A stretch of DNA of 64,000 nucleotides from Halichoerus grypus (GCF_964656455.1 NC_135712.1:69569239-69633238); one strand, 5' to 3'. Numbered from the stretch's first letter, positions 11,933 through 23,305 are shown. Notes: generated by a model from the sequence alone, not told the origin. Program-made: numbers and translations.

Positions 11933-12505
11933 TGTTGCAATAAATTTCCCAAGATGGAACCACTCGTGCCTGTGGTGCCATGGCAGCAAACTGAAACTTA
12001 GATAACTTTTGTGTTCCTCCGCTTGACCAGAAACACAGTATAACTAGTAAACTAATCTTCAACTGCCAAGCCAACTCTGGTACTTGTACTTATTTCCTTT
12101 TTCCTTGATCTTTCTATTTTTTTTTTTTTAAGATTTTATTTATTTGACAGAGACACAGCGAGAGAGGGAACACAAAGGGGGGAGTGGGAGAGGGAGAAGC
12201 AGGCTTCCCGCAGAGCAGGGAGCCCAATGCGGAGCTTGATCCCAGGACCCTGGGATCATGACCTGAGCCGAAGGCAGATGCTTAATGACTGAGCCACCCA
12301 GGCGCCCCTTCCTTGATCTTTCTAAATAAGGTCAGCTTGCCAGCCCAGCTAATCAGCTTAACCCAAGTACTTCTTCCTTGTTCCCTACCTGTAGTCTTTT
12401 CTCCTTATTTTGCAGTTCTTTATATTCTTGAGATGAGACTGCCTACTTTATGAAGTGTGAAATAAAATTTGCTTAGATCAACTAATTTGTTCTTTTTGAT
12501 TAACA
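11933..12505 (+). repeat. Solo LTR, plus, carrying a SINE
   Basis: Begins TGTTG and ends TTAACA, with the exact 4-bp duplication CAAG at 11929-11932 and 12506-12509. It contains AATAAA near 12461 in an R/U5-like position. Its left part resembles the LTR at 2603 (CAAGATGG, GCAGCAAACTGAAACTTA). A Can-SINE (12117-12308) interrupts it. No internal retroviral genes seen. Confidence 0.65.
12101..12324 (-). repeat. Can-SINE, minus
   Basis: Body 12117-12308. Exact 16-bp target duplication TTCCTTGATCTTTCTA at 12101-12116 and 12309-12324. Confidence 0.95.
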
Positions 12506-12630
12506 CAAGGGAATGCTATTAATAATTATACCAAGCCCACAGTACATGGACTGTCCCAGGTAAACCAGGACATGTGGTACCTGATCTCTAAATATCTGCC
12601 CATCTATCCATATTACCCCAGGCAGATATG

Positions 12631-12851
12631 GAAATGGCAGAAGAGGGGCGCCTGGGTGGCTCAGTCAGTTGAGCATCTGCCTTCAGCTCAGGTCATGATC
12701 TCAGGATCCTGGGATCCAGTCCTGAGTCGGGCTCCTAGTTCAGCGGGGAGCCTGCTTCTCCCTCCCCCTGCTTGTGCTCTCTCTCTCTCTCTGTCAAATA
12801 AATAAATAAAATCTAAAAAAAAAAAAAAAAAAAAAAAAGAAATGGCAGAAG
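12631..12851 (+). repeat. Can-SINE, long A-tail
   Basis: Body 12644-12838 ending in a run of about 22 A. Exact target duplication GAAATGGCAGAAG at 12631-12643 and 12839-12851. The intact tail and duplication suggest a fairly recent insertion. Confidence 0.95.
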
Positions 12852-13289
12852 ATTCTATGGGCTTTGGGCACTAGGAATATATTTTAATTTAGCCACGAGT
12901 TGTTCTCAGGGCTAAAATGACTTCTCAAAACAATTCTCAGAATAGAAAACATTTTTATTGCAGTCAAGAGACCAGGTCAACCTGACTTTTAGAATGAGTT
13001 GTCCTTTCTAATATTTTGATCAATAAAGAACCAACCAAGCTTCAAGTCTGACGTGCTTAAAAGGTAAGAAAAATAGGACTGGTCTTCAGCTATAGGATGA
13101 ACAGAATGATAATGTCAAGGCACTGGAGCTTGTACTTCTGAGCACTATGCAGTGTGGAACAAGTATTTTAAAAAAATTATTTTTAAAAAATACTTGTGGC
13201 TGTAAGCCAGGTAAACCATGGGGAACTTCTATTCTTCCTCAATGGAATCATGCTGGTATTTGTTAAATCTTAAAAAAAAAAAAAATCCC

Positions 13290-13457
13290 ACTTAGCTAAG
13301 AATGGTTCTTCTAAAAGTGTAGTCCTTGTGTCAACAATATCAGCATCACCTGGGAACTTGTTAAAAATGCAAATTCTCAGGCTCCGACCCAGATCTTCTG
13401 AACCCAAAACTCTGGATTTTAACATGATTCTGATGTATAAAGTTTGAGAACTTTTGA
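13290..13457 (+). repeat. MER5-like hAT MITE
   Basis: Contains the MER5-type core CAGCATCACCTGGGAACTTG, then AAATGCAAATTCTCAGGC, ending AAAGTTTGAGAACTTTTGA. Non-autonomous hAT-Charlie relic; subfamily from memory. Confidence 0.6.
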
Positions 13458-13830
13458 CCTAGGACTGCAATATCTAATACGGCAGCCACAGCTATATGTG
13501 CTATTTAAATCTAAATTAATTAAAATAGTTTCGGGGTGCTTGGGTGGTTCAGTTGGTTAAGCGTCTGCCTTTGGCTCAGGTCATGTTCCCAGGGTCCTGG
13601 GATCGAGCCCTCGTTGGGCTCCCTGCTCAGCGGGGAGCCTGCTTCTCCCTCTCCTGCTCCCCCTGCGTATGCTCTCTCTCTGTGTCAAGTAAATAAATAA
13701 AATCTTTACAAAAATAAAAATAGTTTCTCACATTAGCCACATTTTACATGTTCAACAGTCATATGTGACTAATGACTATTGTACTGGATAGTGCAAACTA
13801 TGGAACATTTCCATAAACCCAGAGTTGATG
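13458..13830. repeat. Old MITE-like repeat split by a plus Can-SINE
   Basis: The Can-SINE body 13533-13716 (plus) has target duplication AAAATAGTTTC at 13522-13532 and 13717-13727. The flanks (AATATCTAATACGGCAGCC and GTACTGGATAGTGCAAAC) resemble the repeat at 31860-32040, so the SINE split an older element. Confidence 0.6.
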
Positions 13831-14154
13831 TGGTAGAGTGGTCTGGGCTGCATTAAGGAATAGACCCTGAAGTGACTAATAACATAGGCATATTCCTTTA
13901 TCTCCTGATTTTCAATTTGGCCCAAAGGAAACAGGAGAAGTAGGCATTGTTTATCTACTGTTGGTACTAATATTTAACAAGCTTTTAAAACATTAATGGC
14001 AGTTCTGGAACATTTGTTCTTCAAAAACACTGCACTTTCAGTGCTAGTACTAATTAAAACGAAAAGATTCAGAAAGAGGGTTTCAAAATGAATTTGACAG
14101 ATAAGATAAATTAGTTTTTATCTGAACTTCATTATTTATTAGCTCATGGATAAT

Positions 14155-14300
14155 ACATTACTTTATCTCTTTATACCTTAGTTTTCTCATGTGTAAAACA
14201 ATAATTCCTACCTCATTAGGTTTTGTGATGATTAAATGCAATGATACGGACATAAAGCACTTGGCAAAGTGTCTAGCATTCAATAAATGGAAACAAAAAC
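14155..14300 (+). repeat. MIR, plus
   Basis: Recognisable MIR core and tail: TAGTTTTCTCATGTGTAAAA, CTACCTCATTAGG, GATTAAATGCAATGAT, then AAAGTGTCTAGCATTCAATA. Confidence 0.75.
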
Positions 14301-14444
14301 AACCCCTACAATCTGAAGAGACTTGAAAGAATTCAGAAATAAATCTTTCATAGTCACTAATGGAAACTATTTTGGGCAATATATATAACTATCTAATCAC
14401 ACCCTAGCACTTAGAAGTGACAACTAGAAAAAAGGAGAGAGAAA

Positions 14445-14650
14445 AGAAAGTCAGAGGTTTTTTTTTGTTTTTGTTTTTAAAGATTTTATTTATTTGACAG
14501 AGAGAGCACAAGCAGAGGGAGAGGGAGAAGCAGGCTCCCCACTGAGCAGGGAGCCCAATGCGGGACTCGATCCCAGGACCCTGAGATCATGACCTGAGCC
14601 AAAGGCAGCTGCTTAACCGACTGAGCCACCCAGGCGTCCCAGAAAGTCAG
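14445..14650 (-). repeat. Can-SINE, minus
   Basis: Body 14455-14640. Exact target duplication AGAAAGTCAG at 14445-14454 and 14641-14650. Confidence 0.93.
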
Positions 14651-14878
14651 TTTTACATTCTTTTTTTTTTTTTTTTTTTAAGATTTTACCCACCCATCTG
14701 AGAGAGAGAGATGGGGAAGGAGGAGGGAGAGCACGAGCAGGGGGAGGGGCAGACAGAGGGAGAAGTCGGCTTCCCACTGAACAGGGAGCTCCACCCCAGG
14801 ACCCCGAGATCATGACCTGAGCTGAAGGTAGACGCTTAACCAACTGAGCCACCCAGGCACCCCAGAGTTTTACATTCT
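14649..14878 (-). repeat. Can-SINE, minus
   Basis: Body 14662-14865. Target duplication AGTTTTACATTCT at 14649-14661 and 14866-14878. It begins just 11 bp from the preceding SINE's target repeat. Confidence 0.93.
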
Positions 14879-15985
14879 AAAAGAAATTACAAATATAAGA
14901 AAAGGCTATGCAAACTAACACCTAAGAACAACAATAACAAAAATCAGAAGAATTTAGGGAGAATATCTTTTACACTTCCTCCAGAATATTAGCATTTTTA
15001 TTGTTTTATAGGCATGCTTAAAAACCTAAAAAAATACTTTCCTAAGACAGATCGGGGGTGATAATTTGTTTAATAAGTTTCGTCATAGGTTAATTCTAAT
15101 TATTAGTATTTCTCACACAGGTACATTTAAAGCATCAAAATATTTTTACATATTTAGTGGGTCATAAAAAAGTATTACACAGAAACAAACTATTTACCTG
15201 AAAGAAACATTTGTCATAGTTTCTGGCACATAGTTCAATAAACATTCAGTAAAGGCTAGTATGCTCAGTGAACACATTAACAAATATAGTAAGTCAGGAT
15301 ATTTTAGAATTTCAACAGTGATGTGTATGTTTAAAAAGCAATGCCTAAAATGTATCTATTCTTGTAATATTTATACATTTTCAAAATTGTAGTAGTGATT
15401 TGGTGCTTGCAACGCTCTTTTGAGCATGCTTCCTCATAGAAATGGGCAAGTTAACAGGGAAATCAATCCCATTATAGCAGCACCGTATCAGAAGGGTGAC
15501 TGATAAAGCAGGAGCAGGATAAGCAGAGTTTAAGGTGCAGACTCTGCAGGTGATTTGCAATCTCCACCCCCCACCTCCTTTTAATAGATTCACTTGTCTT
15601 TGTCAGGCTCCAAGGACAGGAAATAATCATCTCATAGCCTCTTGACCTGGTTTGGATTTTCTCTCATTCCTAGACATTCTTCTACTCTACTCCCAAGATT
15701 CTTACCCCTGAACTAGCTGGAATTAACTATTTCAACTCTGCCAGTGGCTCAATCCTTGCTCATGTCTTGGACAATGAGATGGTGACAGATTGTCACAGTT
15801 ACCTGAGATTAGGCCTGAGGATGGGAACTCCATCAGAACCACCTAACTTGTGGACTATCAGCCCTCTTATTCTAACCAAAGCAATTTAACAGTAGCAACA
15901 AAATTGTCATCCTACCAGCTTCATATTAAAAGTAAAAGTTAACTAAGAATATTTAACACTATTTATACTATTTACCACACCAAAA
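14879..15985. other. Intronic, nothing recognised
   Basis: AT-rich LMLN intron sequence. An L2/MIR-like tail is possible near 15220-15290. No exon features. Confidence 0.4.
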
Positions 15986-16402
15986 GGACCTAAGATCTTT
16001 TTTTTTTTTTAAGATTTTATTTATTTGTCAGAGAGAGACAGAGAGAGAGCATAAGCAGGGGGAGCGGCAGGCAGAGGGAGAAGCAGGCTCCCCGCTGAGC
16101 AGGGAGCCTGATGTGGGACTCAATCCCAAGACCCTGGGATTATGACCTGAGCTGAAGGCAGATGCTTAACCAACTGAACCACCCAGGTGTCCCTAGGATC
16201 TTTTTTTTTTTTAAGAGTTTTATTTATTTGAGAGAGAGAAAACAAGCTGGGGGGAGGGGCAGAGGGAGAGGGAGAAGCAGACTCCCTGCTGAGTGGGGAG
16301 CCCCACGTGGGGCTCGATCCCAGGACCCTGGGATCATGACCTGAGCCAAAGGCAGACGCCTAACCGACTGAGCCATCCAGGCGCCGCAGGACCTAAGATC
16401 TT
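15986..16402 (-). repeat. Two Can-SINEs in tandem at one target
   Basis: Bodies about 16000-16191 and 16202-16388, both minus. The target occurs three times: GGACCTAAGATCTT (15986-15999), CCTAGGATCT (16192-16201) and GGACCTAAGATCTT (16389-16402). The second insertion therefore entered the duplicated target of the first. Confidence 0.9.
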
Positions 16403-17659
16403 ACATCATTTCAAATGATTCATTGTGTCATTATTATTATAACTGCAGAAAGCAGCTGACTCCCTGAAGTTCTGTTCAGAAAAGAGTTAACATAGTAGGC
16501 CTGAGATTGCCATCCTTTGAAAGTCCTGCTTGCAAGGATGGTTTAGCTGGTATCCGAGAACAGGTTTCTGCCAGACCTCACCCTATTGCCAACCTTTGCT
16601 GAGTCTGCTTTGTATCTCTTCACTTTAACAAATCTTAGCCATAAGTACAACTACAGGCTGAGTCCTGTGAGTCCTCGAGAATCACCAAACCTGGAGGTGG
16701 TCCCAGGCACCCCCACAAGTACCAGTCTTCTAAAACTCACGCTCTTTCTAACAGTTCATATCTGCAGAAAGTCCCCAGGATTTGGGAAATAAAGGAAACT
16801 AAATCTTAGAGGTGGAGAAACTGAGGTGTAAATGAATGCAGCCCTCCATTTTCAACCAGACCATGGAACAGGCAAAGGGCTACCCAGTTCCATTTTAAAA
16901 ATACCTCCAACTGAGAAAATGAAACAGTACATAAGATCTTTATTATTCATATTCTAAAATATCAGACTGCCATAAAATCACAGAGGTCATTTAATTAAAA
17001 TCTCATAGATCTTAGGTCAAAGCTTTAATTGAGAATTCATGAAATCTGCTTTTGTAACTCTCAGAAATGGGTCATCAGGCTCAGTTCACACAGCTTCAGT
17101 AATGGGAAATGGCCTTTTCTCAAGGTAGTTCTTTCCATTCCTCTCCTGGACTAAGGATCAAAAGGATTTAACTGGAATCTGTCTCCCTACAACTCTGTTC
17201 TGTTGTTCTCAATTCTACTCTCTGGAGTCTCACAGAATGAGGAAAACATACATCCGTGAAAACCACTTTGTCTCTACTAGCCCATCTTTCTATCTTGCTT
17301 TGTGCATATTTATGTGTCCTTGCACCTTTCTCTTCTTTGTGGGTATGTCAATCCCTTCTTTAACCATATTGTCCAGTGTCCTTCCCTTTCTTTTACCTCA
17401 CCTACTCATAATACAGCCATTCCTTGGAGATAGTGCAGGTTCAGTTCCAAACCACAAAATAGGCAAATATTGCAATAAAACAAGTCAAATGAATTTTTTT
17501 GTTTCCTGGTGCATTTTAAAAGTTGTATTTACACAGTACTGCAGTCTATTAAGTGTGCAAGAGTATATGTCTAAAAAAATGTACAGACCTTAATTTAAAA
17601 GTACTTTGTTGTTCAAAAATGCTAACCATCGTCTGAACTTTCTGCAAGTTATAATCTTT

Positions 17660-17858
17660 TTTGCTGGTGGAGGGTCTTGCCTCGATGTTGATGGTTGCTG
17701 ACTGGTTAGGGTGGTGGCTGTTGAAGGTTGGGGCTGGCTGTGGCAATTTCTTAAAATAAGACAACAATGAAGTCTGTCACATCGATTGACTCTTCCTCTC
17801 ACAAATGATTTCTCTGTAGCATGTGATGATGTTTGATAGCATTTTACCCACAGTAAAA
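17660..17858 (+). repeat. 199-bp direct duplication, copy 1
   Basis: From TTTGCTGGTGGAGGG to CCACAGTAAAA. By eye identical to 19180-19378. This is the position expected for the 3' coding end of the transposon. Confidence 0.93.
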
Positions 17859-18248
17859 CTTCTTTCAAATTGGAATCAATTCTCTCAAACTCTGCTGCTG
17901 CTTTATCAACTAAGTTTAATGTCATACTCTAAAGCCGTTGTTGTCCTTTCAACAGTCTTCATAGCATCTGCACCAGGAGTAGTTTCTCAAGAAACCACTT
18001 TCTTTGCTCATCCATAAGAAGCAACTCCTCATCCATTCAAGTTTTATCAGGATATTGCAGCAATTCAGCCACATCTTCAGGCTCCACTTCTAATTCTAGT
18101 TCTCTTGCTGTTTCCCCCACATCTGTACTTACTTCCTCCCCTGGAGTCTTGGACCCTCAAAGTCATCCATGAGGGCTGGAATCAACTTCTTCCAAACTCC
18201 TATGAATGTGGGTATTTTGACTTCTTCCCATGAAACACGAGTTTTTCT

Positions 18249-18625
18249 TTTAAAGATTTACTTATTTATTTATTTGAGAGAGAGTAAAACAGCAAGAAAG
18301 CACATGAGCACAGAGGGAGAGGGAGACGCAGACTCCCCACTGAGCAGAGAGCTGGAAGCACGGCTCGATCCCAAGACCCTGAGATTACACCTGAGCGGAA
18401 GGCAGATGCTTAACTGACTGAGCCACCCAGGCAGCCCCCCTTTTAAGATTTTATTTATTTATTTGAGAGAGAGAGAGAGAGAGAGGGCACAAGCAGGGGG
18501 GAGGGGTAGAGGGAGCAGATTCCCCACCGAGCAGGGAGCCCGATGCGGGACTCGATCCCAGAATCCTGGGACCATGACCTGAGCCAAAGGCAGACACTTA
18601 ACCGACTGAGCCACTCAGGCGCCTG
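18249..18625 (-). repeat. Two adjacent Can-SINEs in Tigger1
   Basis: Bodies about 18249-18438 and 18439-18625, both minus, directly abutting inside the transposase region. The transposon sequence resumes at about 18630 (GGAATGTTCTTAATGACATC). Confidence 0.88.
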
Positions 18626-19179
18626 GAACAGGAATGTTCTTAATGACATCTAGAATGGTGAATCCTTGCAAAAAGGTTTTTAATTTACTTTGCTTGAATC
18701 CACCAGAGCAGTCACTATCTATGGCAGCTACAGCCTTATAAAATATAGTTCTTAAATAATAAGACTCAAAAGTCAAAATTACTCCTTGACTTGTGGGCTA
18801 CAGAATGGATGCTGTATTAGCAGGTATGAAAACAACATGAGCCTCATTGTTCATTTCTATTGGAGCTCTTGGATAACCAGATGGATTCAAAACGAGCAGT
18901 AATTTTAAAAGGAATCATTTTTTTTCTGAGAAGTAAGTCTCAACGCTGGGCTTAAAATAGTAAACCATATTGCAAACAGATGTGCTGTCATGCAGGCTTT
19001 GTTGTTCCACCTACACAGAACAAAGGCAGAGTAGATTTGGTGTAATTCTTAAGGGCCCTAGGATTTTCAGAATGGTAAATGAGCACTGGCTTCAACTTCA
19101 AGTCACCAGCTGCATTAGCCCCTAACAAGAGAGTTGGCCTGCCTTTGGAAGCCTTTGGAAGATTTGAAGCCGTGGAAGA

Positions 19180-19378
19180 TTTGCTGGTGGAGGGTCTTGC
19201 CTCGATGTTGATGGTTGCTGACTGGTTAGGGTGGTGGCTGTTGAAGGTTGGGGCTGGCTGTGGCAATTTCTTAAAATAAGACAACAATGAAGTCTGTCAC
19301 ATCGATTGACTCTTCCTCTCACAAATGATTTCTCTGTAGCATGTGATGATGTTTGATAGCATTTTACCCACAGTAAAA
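19180..19378 (+). repeat. 199-bp direct duplication, copy 2 (displaced)
   Basis: Same sequence as 17660-17858, inserted inside the transposase region between GAAGCCGTGGAAGA and TGACTTCTCTCTAG. The sister Tigger1 at 40338-43528 lacks this insertion at the corresponding place (about 41555-41590), so the duplication is specific to this copy. Confidence 0.93.
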
Positions 19379-20701
19379 TGACTTCTCTCTAGCTTTGAAT
19401 GCTAGCTCAATGGCATCTTCCAACAGAAGCTTCATGTACATTGCAAATCTGTTGTTTAGTGTAGCCACTTCCACTGTTTATCTGAGCTAGATCTTCTGGA
19501 GAACTTGCTGCAGCTAATACAACAGCACCTGCTGCTTCCCCTTACACTTGTACGTTATGGAGACGTCTTCTTTCCCTAAACCTCATGAACCAACCAATAC
19601 TAGCTTCCAACTTTTCTTCTGCAACTTCCTCACTTCTCTTGGCCTTCACAGAATTGAAGAGAGTTGGGGCCTTGCTTTGAATTAGGCTTTGCTTAAGAGA
19701 ATGTTGTGTCTGGTTTGAACTTCTATCCAGACCACCCAGACTTTCTCCATATCAGCAGTAAGGATGTTTCACTTTTTTTTTTTTTTTTAGTCATTTGTGT
19801 ATTCACTGTAATATCACTTTTCATTTCCTTCAAGAACTTTTCCTCTGCATTCACAACTTGGCCAACTGACACAACTAACTTTTGACATGCTTTCTTCACA
19901 AAGTTGAATCGTTTCTAGCTTTCGATTTAAAGTGACAGACATGTGACTCTTTCTTTTACTCAAATGCTTAGAGGACATGGTAGGGTTATTAATTGGCCTA
20001 ATTTCAATATTGTTGTGTCTCAGGGAATAGGGAGGCCCGAGGAAGAGGAGGGAAATGTGAATCGTTGGTTGGTGGAGCAGTCAGAACACACACAATTAGC
20101 AATTAAGTTCACTTTCTAGTGAGTGTGGTTCCTGGTGCCCCAAAACAACAAAATTACACTAGTAAAATCAAAGATCACTGATCATAGATCACCATAACAA
20201 ATATAATAATAATTTAAAAGTTTAAAATATTGTGAGAATTACCAAAGTGTGACACAGAGACATGAATTGAGCCAATGCTGTTGGAAAAGTGGTGCTGGCA
20301 GAGTGGCTGATACAGCGGGCGCAAGCCTTCCATTTGTGAAATATGCAGTATCTGTGAAGTGCAATAAAGTAAAGCAGACTAAAATGAGGTGTGCCTGTAT
20401 AACGGAAATACATTTAATTGCTTTTTGTGTTTAATGAGCAGAAGTTCGTTTACACTTAATTTCATTTTTTTTTTTCCAAATCAGAGGGTCTTTAGAAAGG
20501 TTCCTTATCCTTGCTCTTACTGAATGGAAATATAATGTTTACTCACCTTCAGTTTCTAACAATGGTGGGAAGAAGGCTTTCCCATAAAATTGCAATTAGA
20601 AGAGAAGATGTTCCACCTGTTTTAAGAGTTTCCTTGAAGGGAATTTCCAACATTATATAAGAAAAGTCCTTGTCTTTACTCCAACCACAGAGACTACTCA
20701 C

Positions 20702-20912
20702 CTAGTGGTAGAGCTCGGGTCAAGTTAGTAGCTGGAGGATCAGTTTCTGGAGGACAGAGCTCACAGAAGTCCCAACATGATGGGCAGAGCAGGTTACCAT
20801 CATGAATCCAGCCATTCATCTGAATACTGACGGGGAGGACCTGCCCAGCTCGACTACACAAATATGAAGTGTTCTGAACCCAAACTGTCAGACCTTGAGG
20901 AGAACAAGAAAC
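20702..20912 (-). CDS. LMLN: LMLN exon: Cys-rich C-terminal domain
   Basis: Acceptor TATTTGAAG ends at 20913 and donor GTGAGTAG starts at 20701. Enters in phase 0 and leaves after one base (phase 1). It encodes 70 residues (visible 312-381) beginning [16 protein letters not shown], then [19 protein letters not shown], and the Cys cluster [14 protein letters not shown], ending LTRALPL. NTS and NLT sequons are present. This is the conserved extracellular/lumenal Cys-rich part just before the anchor. The open frame continues upstream into intron, which is not coding. Confidence 0.97.
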
Positions 20913-21261
20913 CTTCAAATAGGAAGAAAAAAAAATCAGATCAATAAGATTCTCATATATGATATATGAGCCATTTTCAACTACAGGAAAATACATTAGA
21001 ATTTACTAAAAATACTGACCATAAAACACAATTTGGGACGTAGGCATATCTTTAATCTCATATAAAGAAAGTTAAATTATCCCGGTTCTAAAAGAATTTT
21101 CACTCTGTGGTAGTAGTTCTTCAACTTTTAGTTTATCACTTTCAAAAAATCTGAGGAAAGCTACAGATACTTTTCTTTAAATATACAAGACAACACACAA
21201 CTTTACATACAATCTGGATTTATAGACCCCAAAGCCAATTTGTCAAGAATAACATTTCTGT

Positions 21262-21501
21262 AGGGGTGCCTGGCTGGTTTACTCTGTGGAGCAATGCAAC
21301 TCTTGATCCCAGAGTTGTGAATTTGAGCCCCACATTGGGTGTAGAGATTATTTTAAAAAATCAAATCTTAGGGGCACCTGGTTGGCTCAGTCAGAAGAAC
21401 ACACAACTCTTGATCTCAGGGTCCTGAGTTCGAGCCCCACGTTGGGTGTAAAGATTACTTAAATAAATAAAACTTTAAAAATAATAATAATAAAATCTTA
21501 T
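21262..21501 (+). repeat. Two short-form Can-SINEs
   Basis: First about 21262-21362, second 21371-21492, both plus, with the tRNA-like head and the GGGTGTA(G/A)AGATTA tail but no CT-rich middle. The second is flanked by AAATCTTA at 21363-21370 and 21494-21501. Confidence 0.8.
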
Positions 21502-21507
21502 TAAAAA

Positions 21508-21727
21508 AAGAACAACGCGGGGCGCCTGGGTGGCTCAGTCGTTAAGCATCTGCCTTCGGCTCAGGTCATCATCCCAGGGTCCTGGGATCGAGCCCCACAT
21601 CAGGCTCCCTGCTCCGCGGGATGCCTGCTTCTCCCTCTCCCACTCCCCCTGCTTGTGTTCCCTCTCTTGCTGTGTCTCTCTCTGTCAAATAAATAAATAA
21701 AATCTTTAAAAAAAAAAAAAGAACAAC
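21508..21727 (+). repeat. Can-SINE, young type
   Basis: Body 21517-21718, plus. Exact duplication AAGAACAAC at 21508-21516 and 21719-21727. Head with TCAGTCGTTAAGC and CCTGGGATCGAGCC. Confidence 0.93.
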
Positions 21728-21781
21728 ACTTCTGTAGATTATAGTATCCTCATTATACTTCAGCTTAAACCTTTGTCAAAG

Positions 21782-22002
21782 AGTCATTACTTGTGGGGCA
21801 CCTGGGTGGCTCAGTCGTTAAGCGTCTGCCCTCGGCTCAGGTCATGATCTCAGGGTCCTGGGATCGAGCCCCGCATCGGGCTCCCTGCTCTGTGGGAAGC
21901 CCGCTTCTCCCTCTCCCACTCCCCCTGCTTGTGTTCCCTCTCTCGCTGTGTCTTGCTTTGTCAAATAAATAAAATCTTAAAAAAAAAAAAGAGCCATTTA
22001 CT
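21782..22002 (+). repeat. Can-SINE, young type
   Basis: Body about 21795-21990, plus, very similar to the copy 70 bp before it. Imperfect duplication GAGTCATTACTT versus GAGCCATTTACT. Confidence 0.9.
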
Positions 22003-22118
22003 CATATCATTTTCTCAAGTTACAAATTTTATAAATCAAATTTTTATTAGTTATTTTAAATTATAAAAATAATATATGCTCATTGTAAAAAAAAGTATTA
22101 CAGCACAGAAATGTACAT

Positions 22119-22359
22119 AGTGAAAATTTTTATTTTTTTTATTTTTTATTTTTAAAGATTTTATTTATTTATTTGACAGAGAGAGACACAGCGAGAGAGG
22201 GAACACAAGCAGGGGGGGTGGGAGAGGGAGAAGCAGACTCCCCGCTGAGCAGGGAGCCTGATGTGGGGCTCGATCCCAGCACCCTGGGATCATGACCTGA
22301 GCCAAAGGCAGACGCTTAATGACTGAGCCACCCAGGTGCCCCCACAGTAAAAGTTTTTA
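22119..22359 (-). repeat. Can-SINE, minus
   Basis: Body about 22133-22345. Imperfect duplication AGTGAAAATTTTTA and AGTAAAAGTTTTTA. With the two plus copies just upstream it can form a long RNA hairpin in the transcript. Confidence 0.9.
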
Positions 22360-22518
22360 ATTCTTTTTCACTATCACAGATCCTCTGCTCAGGTATAAAA
22401 AAGGTCCTAGTGATTTTACATGGACTGGTAACATCTTTAAAGGTAGGACTCACATCTTAACTGCAAGGGGTAGCTAATCAAGTCAATTTTAAAAAGCAAA
22501 CACATTAAAGCTAACTTT

Positions 22519-22580
22519 TTTAAAAAAGATTTTATTTGGGGTGGGCAGACGCTTAAGCGACTGAGCCACGCAGGCATCCC
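22519..22580 (-). repeat. Can-SINE with internal deletion
   Basis: Only the tail (AAAAAGATTTTATTT) joined directly to the head (GCAGACGCTTAAGCG...GCAGGCATCCC) remains; the middle is missing. Confidence 0.8.
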
Positions 22581-23161
22581 TCAATGTTGTTTTCTAAAAA
22601 GACTTCACATTAATTTCAATTATGCTACTTCACTTTATATATTTCTGGAACTTCTCTCCTGGGCCTAACTTCAAACCAAGTACATGGTTCTGAATATGTC
22701 TGATGGTGGCAAATTTTTACTTAGCAAGTTAATGTAATTTTTAGAAATAACCAAAAGTTGCCCAGAACCAAATCTAGTAAAGGCAGTTGACTAAACTGGC
22801 TCACATTAAGTTAATATAGGTAGGGGGATGTCCTTGAGTATAATACACAAAGTACTCGGGGAAGAGGGTGAAGCATGTCAGCAATTTGCACTTAAATGAC
22901 TAAAAAAAAAATTTTGTACCATTCTTGCAGCTTTTCTGTCAAAATAAATAAAACAAACAACAAAAAACAAAACAGCTAATCCCTGTTAAGTGTTTGGAGA
23001 CTATATACATTTTCCCACATAAATGGTGGTTAGTATTAAATTAACAAAATTAACTGACAACTCTAAGTACAGGGAAGCCAAGTACATTTATTCAATCTTT
23101 GTAGATGGCATTGCAAAACTGCATTAATCCCTTTGTGGTGCTGTGATGTTGACAGACTTTT

Positions 23162-23305
23162 AAAATAGCCTGAAGATGGGATGCCTGACTGGCTCAATCA
23201 GTAGAGCATGCGACTCTTGATCTAGAGATCATGTGTTCAAGCCCCACATTGGGTGTAGAGCTTACTTAATAAATAAAAAATACAATAAAATAAAATAGCC
23301 TGAAG
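23162..23305 (+). repeat. Short-form Can-SINE
   Basis: Body 23176-23291. Exact 14-bp duplication AAAATAGCCTGAAG at 23162-23175 and 23292-23305. Confidence 0.93.

Larger units (their letters stand above)
17414..20397 (-). mobile_element. Tigger1 (pogo-type) DNA transposon, dead, minus
   Basis: Near full-length element bounded by TA on both sides (17412-17413 and 20398-20399) and by CAG-/-CTG terminal repeats. Minus-strand fragments of the pogo/CENP-B-related transposase survive (for example 17590-17925 and 18988-19287), with many stops and frameshifts. Two minus Can-SINEs sit at 18249-18625. A 199-bp piece (17660-17858) recurs without visible differences at 19180-19378, which is not part of the normal element. 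Age is typical of the placental-wide Tigger1 wave. Confidence 0.88.
11494..20701 (-). other. LMLN: LMLN intron (9.2 kb)
   Basis: Donor GTGAGTAG at 20701 downwards and acceptor ending AG at 11495-11494. It holds the LTR at 11933-12505, MER5-like and MIR remnants, eight or more Can-SINEs and the duplicated Tigger1. Segments 14879-15985 and 16403-17411 show no exon. About 16470-16790 resembles an old LTR-type repeat (CTGAGTCCTGTGAGTCC) and is tentative. Confidence 0.8.

Noticed and set aside
12572..12805. Open frames with SLSLS...NK or GEGEAG...REPD text (also 14613, 29107, 30420, 36131, 45295, 54015, 62279, 62567 and others)
   Set aside because: These are translations of Can-SINEs in either orientation, not genes.
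17590..17925. Transposase-like frame as a functional domesticated gene
   Set aside because: Stops, frameshifts, SINE insertions and the internal duplication show a dead Tigger1.
20913..20996. N-terminal extension of the 20694-20996 open frame (begins [10 protein letters not shown])
   Set aside because: It reads through the polypyrimidine tract and acceptor into intron; the exon starts at 20912.
21517..21600. tRNA-like heads with A and B box text in the SINEs
   Set aside because: They are tRNA-derived SINE promoters embedded in the repeat, without a full cloverleaf; not tRNA genes.
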